This document shows positions 22,415 to 32,844 of a stretch of DNA of 64,000 nucleotides, piece after piece. The stretch is from Marthasterias glacialis. Its lineage: Eukaryota; Echinodermata; Asteroidea; Forcipulatida; Asteriidae. Each line of letters starts with the position of its first letter. The stretch's first letter is position 1. The notes under the pieces were generated by a model. It was given only the letters and a program-made list of their open reading frames with translations. It did no database searches and had not been told where the DNA came from. The DNA is taken from assembly GCA_911728455.2 (NCBI GenBank), contig OU452233.1:12529214-12593213 (forward strand), given 5' to 3'. The position numbers and the translations under genes were made by a program.

Positions 22415-23189
22415 TCGTACACAGAATACAAACTGTCCGTTTATGTTTACACGTGAATTTGAAAGTTGGACAAGAGAAAGAATCACTGACATTTGACAGG
22501 GGGTGGGGGCTGGAAGAGCATAATAGGGCGTGCTATGTCTGAATAATCAGACGTATATAGCACCACGACGACGATTATGTGTTTTTTATTTACACGTGAA
22601 TTTGTGATGGATAAAGTCTGGATCCTCATGCCTCGCCATTGTATACATAAACAGAGCACCAGTCTACTTACAACATTGCGCAACATTGTCACGTAAACTT
22701 GACAGTTACAACGGCTGGAAAAGCGTATAAGCTGACATTTGACCGTGTTTTGTTTTTTCACACATTTTTCGTTAATTACGTGATATTTTGATGATTTTTT
22801 TTTACAACAACCATTTAAATATTATTGTCTGCATTCCGCATCACTAAATTAGGTAATCACTAAGCCGGTGTGTCCCTTTAAGTACTCGAATTTGGCCATG
22901 TCCCACAAAAATGTACTCAGAGGTTGGTAGGTTGCACTCCGACAACAAACCAAGTACATGGTGTACAACGTATAACTCGCTATTCGGATTTGAAAACTCA
23001 ATACTGTCAGTTCGGTGTTGGAAAAGTGTATCTTTAACGTTTTCCCATATTGTTGTGTGTATAAACTTAGCTTCTATACTTCCGTAACTGAAGGGTGTGG
23101 CCAGTGGATGGCAAATAAATTACATTCTTTGTTGACAGCTATTTGTAAAAAAAACTGATGTCATTTTGTTTATAAGAATAACAATGGCC

Positions 23190-23264
23190 CGGACCTTGGC
23201 CTCGAGGGACACAGCCTCATGACCTTTGCATTGTTGGCCTTTACCTAGGCTTGGCCTTATTATT
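23190..23264 (+). repeat. Left part of TTGGCC minisatellite
   Basis: Degenerate GGCCTTGGCCT-type units continue beyond the LINE insertion at 24831. The two parts were one array before the insertion. Confidence 0.7.
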
Positions 23265-23278
23265 GGTGGCCTTTTCTT

Positions 23279-24816
23279 TTCTTTTTTTTTTTATTCGGTA
23301 AAGCAACAATCACTTCTCATTATAACAGTACATTGAATAATAAAAAAAGTGAAAACAATTATTATTATTGGAAATTAAGAAAGTAAAGTGTAATTTACAT
23401 AAAGTAGCTACAAGGAATGGAAAAAAAGGATGTCATTAACATTCTTGGTTCCTTAATTAACATTCATGGTTCCTTAATAAATACCATTTACTATTGTGAC
23501 GAGATGTCTTACCCCTCTTCAAGGCAATATTGAATTCAATCCTCTCCATCAGTTTCACAAGGTTTTTAAAAGACTGAAAAATGGGAGGTTTTTCCTCATA
23601 TTTACATTTGTAAATATACTGTTTTCCCAGAATAATCGTATAATTAATAAAAAAGTCTGGGTCAAAAATATTGTACCCAAACATAATAGCATACTCAGAG
23701 AAAGTAATGTTACATTTATACAAGGAACTCATCCATAACTCTACTTCTTTCCAAAAGTGGTAAACAATTGGACAAGATAAAAATAAATGCTTCATTTTCT
23801 CTAAATTTTGTTTGCAAAAAGTACAATTCGGAGAATTGACTAGACCAATTTTATGTAGAAAAACATTGTTGACCTTCAACCTATGAAGAAATAAAAACTG
23901 GAATAGTCTACTCTTGACATCTAAAGCACATTTATAGGGTAAAGAGAAAATTAAATGCCAGTCTTCATGCTCAATTTGGAAAGACTCTCTCCACTTGTTA
24001 TATATTTTAACTGGTTCTTCTCGGACTTTTTCCATAAATAAATTATACACGTGTTTAACAAAATGAAGAGTATGTATGGGAAGCATATTATCTTGCACCG
24101 TGTCTATATTAAGCGGAGCGTTACTAACCAAATGGATCTTCCAAATTGTGGGAATAGCCTTTACTACAGCAAAATATTCGATAAAAGTCAAGTTAAAATT
24201 ATACTTCGTCCGGAAATTTTGAAAAGACATAAAGTTACCAGTATTTAAAAGAATATGCTTTATTTTTAGAACTCCTGCTTCAACCCAATTTTGATAATAT
24301 AGAGGTTTACCTGAGATTTTAACAAAAGAGTTGGACCAAAGACTCTGATTTAAATACTCACTAGTAAGAACAGGAGGCTTAAAGGTCAAGAGGCTCCAGG
24401 ATAACATAATATGCTGAAGTAAGATGGAATTGAATTTTAAGGAGTGCACATAGTGCGGCGAAAAATTACCCTCAAAAATAATTGGTCCTCCTAAAAAGCG
24501 AAGATGAAACCAAAAAAACTTCTTCCAAAAGCCTTGGTTTCTGTCATCCAGCAGCCTCTTCACCCAAGAAGCCTTAAGAGCATATACATGGTGTTCAAAA
24601 TCAACCATATTTAAACCACCTTTGTCTGTAGTATTGTACAGCACTGAGCGCTTGATTTTATCTGGCTTATTGTTCCATAAAAACGCAAAAAAAGTTTATT
24701 AATTTTCTTTAAAAAAACCTTGTTAGAAATAGGCAAAACTGAAGAGGCAAAAGTCAGTTTTGGTAAAATTAAAGACTTGATAATAATAATTTTGCCTTGC
24801 AGTGACAAGTTTCTCT
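23279..24816 (-). mobile_element. 5'-truncated LINE (L1/Tx1-like ORF2 C-terminal part)
   Basis: A perfect 14-bp target duplication GGTGGCCTTTTCTT flanks the insert (23265-23278 and 24817-24830). A T-rich tract at 23279-23292 is the poly(A) tail on the minus strand. The minus-strand frame 24644-23457, and its upstream part from 24816, encode the C-terminal end of a LINE reverse transcriptase protein. It contains LQGKIIIIKSLILPKLTFAS, then GGLNMVDFEHH and ALKASWVKRLL. Next comes a zinc-knuckle-like C-x2-C-x8-H-x4-C. A one-base loss in a T run near 24,685 shifts the frame between the two parts. Otherwise the 395-codon frame is intact, so the insertion is fairly young. The clade assignment is by recall of family motifs. 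Confidence 0.85.
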
Positions 24817-24830
24817 GGTGGCCTTTTCTT

Positions 24831-25545
24831 GAGCACTGTTGGCCTTGGCCTAATAGCCATTTCTGGCCTTTGCCTATAGTCATTTTTGGCCTTTGCCTAT
24901 AAGCATTGTTGGCCTTGGCCTTAGCATTATTGGCCTTGGCCTTAGCATTGTTGGCCGTGGCCTTAGCATTACTGGCCTTGGCCTTAGCATTGTTGGCCTT
25001 GGCCTTAGCATTGTTGGCCTTGGCCTTAGCATTGTTGGCCTTGGCCTTAGCATTGTTGGCCTTGGCCTTAGCATTACTGGCCTTAGCCTTAGCATTATTG
25101 GCCTTGGCCTAGGCATTGTTGGCCTTGGCCTTAGCATTACTGGCCTTGGCCTTAGCATTACTGGCCTTGGCCTTAGCATTGTTGGCCTTGGCCTTAGCAT
25201 TGTTGGCCTTGGCCTTAGCATTGTTGGCCTGGCCTTAACATTGTTGGCCTTGGCCTAGACATTGTTGGACTTGGCCTTAGCATTAATGGCATTGGCCTTA
25301 GCATTGTTGGCCTTGGCGTATGCATGCTTGGCCTTGGCCTTAGTATTATTGGCCTTGGTCTTAGCATTGTTGGCCTTGGCCTAGACATTGTTGGCCTTGG
25401 CCTTAGCATTAATGGCCCTGGCCTTATCATTATTGGCCTTGGCCTAGGCATGGTTGGTCTTGGCCTATGCATGGTTGGCCTTTGCTTATAGGGACTCAGC
25501 CTTGGCTTTGGCGATATTGGCCTTGACCATTAGCCTTTTTGAGGC
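24831..25545 (+). repeat. 18-bp minisatellite TTGGCCTTGGCCTTAGCA
   Basis: More than 30 units, with variants ATTA, ACTG and ATGC at the end of the unit. All three frames are open over long stretches and give GLGLSI-, LALALL- or MLRPRP-type repeats, which are translation artefacts. Confidence 0.95.
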
Positions 25546-26100
25546 ATGGCAGACACTGTGCACTATTTGGTTTGGGTAAATGTGTCTTGCATCAATTAAA
25601 AAGGTGTGCGATACCTACTGGTTTTTTTTGTATTACAGGATCCGCACTGGCCTCCTAATTACTGGGCTGCTTGGTGGGTGTGTTGTCGTATAGGGGAACA
25701 TGCGTGAATTTCAATTACGTGTTAATGAAATAAAAACGTATTTATTGTTTGCTGTATGACTCCATACATACGACGTTCAAATGGCAGTAATTGAATTCCA
25801 TACATGGGGGCTGCCATTTTCCAGTAATTATGCTGAATGTAATATCTTAACAATGTTGTACTGGTATATAGGTTAACGACAAAATCATTAGTTTCCATCA
25901 GTTATTATGAAAATGCTCTTATTGACTAAATTGTTATCCAATATGCTTCGTAAAATTTGTTTGGGCCTTTGTAGAACATTCATGGGAATTTTTTCACATT
26001 AAAGGAGGACTGTTGTTAAGATCAAAGCAGGTATTTGGCTGTACATGGAATTATAAACTCTAACCCGTTTAGTGGCCGTCACATATGAAACGCCATTTAC
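25546..26100. other. Intergenic, with one foldback-C-like end
   Basis: GAATTCCATA with a preceding TTCAAATGGCAGTAATT (about 25775-25803) resembles the terminus of foldback C. No partner end was found. Otherwise nothing is recognised. Confidence 0.35.
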
Positions 26101-26127
26101 TCCAGTCAACAAATCCTTCGGTCTTAC

Positions 26128-26290
26128 ACATCGATCTATTGGTCTAAATACATCGATCGATCGGTCAAAATACATCGATCGATTTGTCTAACACATCGAT
26201 CGATCGGTCTAAATACATCAGTGGATCGGTCTAAATACATCGATCGACAGGTCTAACACATCGATCAATCGGTTTAGATACATCGACGGA
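26128..26290 (+). repeat. Tandem repeat of about 20 bp (CATCGATCGATCGGTCTAA)
   Basis: About eight units, each with a CATCGATCGAT core and alternating TAAATA or TAACA spacers. Confidence 0.85.
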
Positions 26291-27083
26291 CTGACCGACC
26301 AACGACAAACACATGATTAAAATGGCATTAAATTACAGAATGTGTAGACACAATTAAACTACTTTCGTGTCCTTGATCTGTCATTTCCGACTATGGGTAA
26401 TTTGTATGCATTGGTACAAATCACAGGGCATGGTCTTCGATCTAATTTAATAATGAAGCGTAGTTTAAATCAACTGATAAATCAGCAGTTTAAACATGAC
26501 CAGTGTAATAGGATTAACCATACATTGTATATTTGACTAAAATGAGTAGCGGCCCCTCAGTTACTGTTCCAATTTATTGAAATTTTTTGGAATGTCACTT
26601 TAGATTGTCTCATTGTCTCTTTCCCCAATTTAGTCTTTACCTAACCTATTTATCTTAATATTTTTGTTAAAAATTTTTCTCTGCAAACATAGGGGAACGA
26701 GCGGTCAAAGGTCAAACTTAACTTTTAAGATTCGTTTTATGGGATGGAAATATATGTTTTCCACCATGCAAGTGATATTAACAAAATCATTAATTAATTT
26801 TACTTTCTGTTTGATTCGCATGCACTTCGCTTGAATCGTGGTGTGTATTTTTGGTATTCAAATTCTCTTTTGAGGTCTTTGGGCTTCGTTTCCCAATAGG
26901 TTTTGAAAGAAAAGTATAAAACCGATTGACAACAAGAAACCAGATGTATAAAAAATGCATATGAAAGGTATACATCAACAACTTAATTAAACATTAAAAT
27001 AGTGTGACAAGATATTGTCATCACAGCATTACATTGTCCTTAATTATTTATATGGGACATCTGCAGGGTGGTCCCGAAGTGTA
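26291..27083. other. Intergenic, no gene seen
   Basis: AT-rich sequence. Short frames only, none with a recognisable motif. Confidence 0.3.
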
Positions 27084-27278
27084 TATGGCAAGCCAAATGC
27101 TCAAGAATTCGGCGAAAAACTATGTTCGTCTAGGTAAACTTTGTTTATCGAGCGATAAACAGAGTTGTTCTCGAAAAACTATGTGTATCCGTCGAAAAAT
27201 AGAGTTTATCGCCGAAAAACTCTGTTTAATACTATTTAAACTAAGTTTATCGAGCTATTGAGCATTTGGCTTGCCATA
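27084..27278. mobile_element. Short foldback related to element D
   Basis: TATGGCAAGCCAAATG at the left end is mirrored at the right, and the GATAAACAGAG / CGAAAAACT iterons match foldback D. The flanking six bases (AGTGTA and GACAGT) do not match, so either the target duplication has decayed or the copy is recombinant. Confidence 0.7.
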
Positions 27279-27675
27279 GACAGTTGCTCGATAGCTTCAA
27301 CAAGAGTAACACCCTTCTGGCATGCTTCCATACATACACTAACAATGAACGATCCTGAACCGAGGTGCACATACACAGTGCTGTAAATGCATGGCCGTTA
27401 CATTAATATAGCGCCATCAAGCGTGCCGTAAAAAAAGTCCCACATCTCGCCATTTTAATGACACCACATAGATGCCGAACAAAATGGAGGCTTAATGTTT
27501 TGATTAAAGGCAGTTTGAAAACTATTTTGAAATGTAGTTGAAAGAGCTGTATTCTACCAGTTCATGACTGTTTACATGAAAATTCCAATGTAAAGCCAAC
27601 GCAGCCTCCATCCACGTATTAATATAAGCCATCTAATGTGAATTAAAAAGAAAGGGGAAAACTTTCTAAAAAATG

Positions 27676-28129
27676 TTATAAAGCTATTGTAAGGCCCTTG
27701 TCACATTGCGTAACTTTTACAGACAACATGGCAGTAGCCAACTGAACTGCGTTGAAAACGAGAACTTTGGTAGCACAAACATATTTTTCTGACAGTGGCG
27801 TATTATCCAGGAAAAAGTTATGTAAAAATTGAAAGGTTACTGTTTTCACTTCTTTCTTTGAGGTTGCCTGGGACTGGTTGCCTGTAAGTTTTATTTGAAA
27901 TCCTCTTTTAATTTGTAAACATGTGTTTTTATTGGATGGCTCTGTTTTCTCTTTCATAACTATACAAACATGTTGATTCAGTAAACAAAAAATGGCATCC
28001 TTGACAGTGTCATCCTTTTGTACAGTGTACTCGTAATTCCATAACAAATCAACATATTTTGATATAGATTTCAGGAAATATAAATCTGTATATGTACTAT
28101 AGAATTCTTCATTTTTACGAACCCTTTAT
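27676..28129 (-). CDS. Unrecognised open frame, possibly not a gene
   Basis: On the minus strand about 150 codons are open (from about 28129 to the stop at 27676). They include YFLKSISKYVDLLWNYEY and GFQIKLTGNQ. The composition is less biased than the surrounding repeat frames. No family is recognised, no clear start or splice sites are evident, and an open stretch of this length is expected once or twice by chance in 64 kb of AT-rich DNA. Confidence 0.15.
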
Positions 28130-28204
28130 TTTTTTTCTCCAAGGGATAACCCGAAAATCGAATTAAATCTTGAAACTGGCTTATACTTCAACCTTAGCAC
28201 GAAG

Positions 28205-28395
28205 ACGGCACTTGAACAATTACGACATCATGACGTTATCAAGTGTCAACTTACATTAAATCAAAATTCAAATAATGAACCACACAATGGATCTGTACAT
28301 CATCGAAATGGTCTTTAAAAGCTAATTAAAATGTACCGCAGACATGACACCAATTTGATCTCGTCTTCCAGTTCAAACTGGAAGATTAAGTGAAA
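28205..28395. repeat. Dispersed repeat, related copies near 29700 and 30290
   Basis: TTGAACAATTACGACATCAT here matches TTGAACAATTACGTCATCAT at 29706. GACATGACACCAATTTGA and the TCTTCCAGTTCAAACTGG hairpin match 30290-30335. This is one family broken into at least three pieces. Confidence 0.55.
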
Positions 28396-28727
28396 AAGAG
28401 TTAACAAGTCATAATTTTAGCTCTGCAATCAACATGAAAGAGACTTTGGACAAGGTTTCAGTGTATGAACTGTCACTTTTGCTCATGGGCTTTTTAAATA
28501 TATCAATGATGACGTCATCACATTTGAATGAACTACATGTATACGGCAACAAGTTTAATCTTTGCATCATTTTTGAAAGTTCGATGTACAAAGTTGTTTA
28601 TATTTGTAAATGTGGGGACTCAGAAACTAAGTAACTACAGACTGCTCCTTAATATAGTGACGGAAGTTTAATCACGTAGTCATCCGATGGGACTCCAACC
28701 TAAAGTAGTGCGTGCCTCATTGTTTTA

Positions 28728-28882
28728 AGAATAAACTATTGCTAGTAAACTTGCGGGTACAACCATGTGTTTAAATCTCTGTTGTGAGGAGTGTTGGCTC
28801 TTTTCTCAGAGCCAACACTCATCACAAAAGACATTTGAACACATGGTTGTACCCGCAAGTTTACTAGCTAATAGTTTATTCT
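28728..28882. repeat. 155-bp near-perfect palindrome (hairpin MITE)
   Basis: AGAATAAACTATTGCTAGTA with the following AACTTGCGGGTACAACCATG is mirrored to 28882. The centre is AGTGTTGGCTCTTTTCTCAG and its complement. The loop is only a few bases long. No target duplication was identified. Confidence 0.75.
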
Positions 28883-29700
28883 TATTCTCCTACACCATGC
28901 AAAGCTTCAAACATCACTCATTGTTTTAATTCATAAAATATTATAAATACTGTTGTTTACTTTGGTTTAATTGTTTGTTATATAATCATACATTGCTTAC
29001 CACCTCATTAGTTTGAAAATGTCTTTTTAATCGCTCATTAAACACCTCGCGCATGAATATTTCATGGGGTATGTAAGGTGGTCAGGTCACCATGGGTTAT
29101 ACCGAGTCACACATGGACATTGAGCGGGCGGCATGAATGGATGACACCGTTTATTTGTGTATCATTGTAATAATATTGAACACAGAATTGTGACTGGATT
29201 CCTTCGATTTGTTGAATGTTAAGGGTGTCGGTGAGTAGAAAGATTATTCATCTTGAGACTTATTAATGCCAAACAGATATTTAAGAATATGAATGGCTTT
29301 TGTAAACGTATTAAGTGAAGGGTTGGGATACGATGTACATTGTACATGTAGTACTTATTGTAGTAGTGTGGTGTAAACTTTCAGTGTTATTATGCCTTGC
29401 ACTGAAGTGCGTAGAAGCGATGTACCACTATGGATGCCCGCACTTTGTGTCACTCAGTAATTCTGATGTTGGGCGAGTTTTATATCTGTCATCCATTAGT
29501 TCCCAATCAAAGATGAACTAACATATGCTATCAATGTTGAAGTTTATTTCAAACATGTTAAAGTGTGATTACATAAAATACATAAAAAGTCGCTAATGTT
29601 CGCTATACCTCTCTTTTACTTTTTTAAAAACTTATTTCCAGGATATTCCAATTACGTTTATGGAGATTTGAGATTGAGAAGATGAGGATTTATTGAAGGA
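28883..29700. other. Intergenic, no gene seen
   Basis: AT-rich sequence. The open frame at 29315-29521 has no recognisable domain. Confidence 0.3.
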
Positions 29701-30340
29701 ATTATTGAACAATTACGTCATCATGGCGTCACCAGGTGTCGAATTACATTAAAACAAAGTTTATCATTGAACAAATCATAACTCCAGAGAACTACACAAT
29801 GGGTTACACAATCTAGACATCATCGGAAAGGTATTTGCAACCAGAAGTATCTCAAGAACTACTTATTATTTAATAATTTTTTACACCAGCTTGTAGACCT
29901 TTGTTCCGGCTCAAACTTTTACATTGGGATGATACCAGTTTGACCTTTAAATCCGGAACCTGACGTTAGAGTGCAAAGACATTGTACATATGTACATGTA
30001 CATACATGTACACATGTGTGCATTCAAGCATATCACACGGGACTAGAAAGATCAAAGCGATGTGTATAGACTCCGTGCAACTGCAAGGTGCCCGCAGCCA
30101 GATTTGGCACCACGCTATGTTAGTCTATAATTATTACAGCCGCCATGGTAACCGCATTAAGTCAAATGTGAGCATTCAAAGTTTACGATTTAAAAAACGA
30201 AATCTCCTGAACTACGTGAGCTATTTTCACAATCTATACGCCATATGAAAGGGCTTAACATACTTCACAAATGTTGTAGGCTATAACTGACATGACCCCA
30301 CTTTGACCTTGTCTTCTGGTCAAACCAGAAGTTCAGTAGA
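29700..30340. repeat. Further copies of the 28205 repeat
   Basis: 29700-29850 matches 28205-28320. 30285-30335 carries the GACATGACCCCACTTTGACC block and a TCTTCTGGTCAAACCAGAAG hairpin. Confidence 0.45.
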
Positions 30341-31670
30341 AATACCCCAGGCCTCGTTTTGAGGCCTGCAGACATTATGAACTGGAATTCGGACATTGTT
30401 TCTCGTGTATGAAATAACGTGTTCAATTAATTCACTTTCTAGAGCCTCAGTGCACCAATAAAACCAGAACATCTAGTGTTTGTTTCGACAAACACTAAAT
30501 TCTAGTTTTATTTGAAGTCGTAAAATACCATATCCTGATTTTTTCTGCTTCAATCAATGTTCTTTTTTATCATTGGTGTATGGGTAAAACACAAACATTA
30601 TTTTGTTGACATTGACGGAAGTAACTATACTTGTACATGTACATGTTTATGTTAGAGTCACTAATTAAAAAGTCTTGGTTAGGGATTTTCCAATCCTATA
30701 CATTGTACTACATTAAAAACATTAGTATGCAAGGACACCAGTTTTTGGTAGAATGGCAGTTAGTATCCATGACACCCATTTGAAACATTAACCTAAAAAG
30801 TAAACCATAGAATATTCTCAAATTAAATATCACACAAATATTCAACTAATACTATAATATGCTACTATATCCTTCCCAAATGTCATCCAAATCCAGCAGG
30901 AGTTCTTGATTTTGCTTGATACAGGGAGACATATCAATTAAGTATGTCACTGTAGGCCAGGTACATGTACATGTATACCAATTCAAAAGTCCACAGGCTC
31001 CACTCCAGCATTGACTTTACTTTGGATTCTGATGTATTGGGGAATATTTCTATTCTTCAACTAATATACATGTACATCCAAATTACACATTTAGAATCAA
31101 GAAAAAAAAGTGATAGTCATTATGTATTAGGACAGAATGCTGTTGGATTCATACACTATCATTATGTGACAGTCCATTTATAACGTTTCAATTATGTATT
31201 CCTTATATGAAAGTCTGTTTTAATTTGTTTGTAATTGATCTCTGATGCAACAAATGGTTTTTATTTTAACAATCTGTTGTTGGTACTAAACTTATTAAAC
31301 AAATGTGTTAGTACTAACGTTGTATTTATGTATTCACTCTAATCCAAGTATTACACACATTGGCTAGGTGATTCAAATTAAGAGCTATACAAAATAACAC
31401 AAGTGTTTCAATATACACATAAACATGTACAGAGACTCTAAAGTTATTTTTGATTTCTTGGATTTGACATGAGTTTATATAGTAAGTCATTACCTTGGTT
31501 ACTATGCAAGCAATATCATTATCAACACATGGCTGTTCAAGTGTTTCAAAATGTACATATATAATGATCATGTTACGTGTTAACCAAAGGGATTTCCTGT
31601 GTATCTTTAAAAATGTATTAAAATTAAAAGATGGATAACAACATAACGTGCCTTTGTAAAGCAATTGTCA
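30341..31670. other. Intergenic, no gene seen
   Basis: Contains a short hairpin AGTGTTTGTTTCGACAAACACT (30477-30498) and several TGTACATGTACA palindromes. Short frames without recognisable domains. Confidence 0.3.
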
Positions 31671-31675
31671 ATTAA

Positions 31676-32298
31676 AGGTGCAAACCGGCTTCGTTGGGCT
31701 ATTTGGGCTACAAAATAGGCTAACATATGACTTCAAAGGTCTTTCAGGAATGGAGAAGAATGGTTCCTAAAAGAAACCATCAAGTAAATTACTGAACCAA
31801 ATTTAAATCCTTTTTTTTACAATTATTCATGAGTATTTGACAAAAAAGACTTATGTATTCAGATTATTGATACAATTTGTAAATAATGATGAAAAATCGA
31901 ACATAATATTCGCATTCAGAGAGTCCGTGCAACCGAAGCGCACCAGCGTTCGTCGTACACAGAATACACTGTCCGTTTATGTCTGTTTTTTATTTACACG
32001 TGAATTTGTGCTGGATGGATATGAAGTCTGGATCCTCATGCCTCGTCATTATAATAATTCAAACATAAACAGAGCACCAGTCTACTTACAACACTTTCTG
32101 CGCAACATTGTCACGTAAACTTGACAGTTGCAACGGCTGGAAAAGCGTATAAGCTGACCTTTGACCGTGTTTAGTTTTTTCAAATTTTTCGTTAATCATG
32201 TGATATTTTGATGATTTTTTTTAAGAACAACCATTTAAAAATTATTGTCTGTCATTCCATATCACTGAATTAGGTAAACAGTAAGCCGGTGTGTCCCT
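31676..32298 (+). mobile_element. TTAA-target DNA transposon, copy 4 (internally deleted)
   Basis: Ends AGGTGCAAACCGGCTTCG and CGGTGTGTCCCT, flanked by TTAA (31672-31675 and 32299-32302). At 623 bp it lacks much of the interior seen in copies 1-3. The junction is near 31945, where ACCAGCG runs into TTCGTCGTACACAG. Confidence 0.85.
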
Positions 32299-32360
32299 TT
32301 AATACAAAATTGATACTCATCGAAGTGAACACATAAGTTTTGTGGTTTTTGATTTTCGGC

Positions 32361-32366
32361 TTTATT
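32361..32366 (-). terminator. Candidate poly(A) signal of the SLC10A3-like gene
   Basis: AATAAA on the minus strand, about 480 bp downstream of the stop and just outside TTAA copy 4. Tentative. Confidence 0.3.
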
Positions 32367-32844
32367 GTACATTTTTGTAAATGGCTTATTTGATGACTCA
32401 AATTTGAACAGTCCTAAATAAATGTTTGTGTATTTTTCCAGATCAAACCAATGGAGTATCATAAATAGCCTTTTGCTAATCGGAGTTTGCTGGGAAATAA
32501 ACTTAGAACTCATCCAGTGCATTAAGCCAAGTCTGTCAAGGGTTCACAATAACATAACCCAATCCGCTTCCTGGCTACAATGTGCATTAATGATTATCAG
32601 AAGCAGGCTCACATGCGACCTGATTCCTCTTTCAGGATTCACAAAAGCTCTAAGATTTACTTTTCACATGATTTAGGCTAAGACTCGGTAATCAATACTT
32701 AAAGAATTTGCCTTTGAATGGTGGTACGTGAGGTGTCAGCCCAGGGGCAGGTCACGATAAATAACGGTGCATGCAATAAATTAACTGATGGGAGATATGT
32801 AACATGACGTACTAAATAATCAAATCTGAACATTGTGTCTTAGG

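Larger units (their letters stand above)
21337..22877 (+). mobile_element. TTAA-target DNA transposon, copy 3
   Basis: It runs from AGGGGCACACCGGCTTCG to CGGTGTGTCCCT, flanked by TTAA (21333-21336 and 22878-22881). It is collinear with copies 1, 2 and 4. A short basic reading frame around 22060-22210 (containing RRKAIRLQRRRR) is broken by a stop and frame changes relative to the other copies, and could be a relic of an element protein. Two small hairpin insertions (21973-22007 and 22385-22414) and an approximately 130-bp insertion between two ACACGTGAATTTG copies (22449-22600) are specific to this copy. Confidence 0.88.

Noticed and set aside
24880..25472. Open frames with GLGLSI or MLRPRP repeats; also a regular spacing that could recall a CRISPR array
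   Set aside because: A contiguous 18-bp minisatellite without unique spacers, in a eukaryotic genome.
27004..27261. 85-codon frame
   Set aside because: It crosses the short foldback related to element D.
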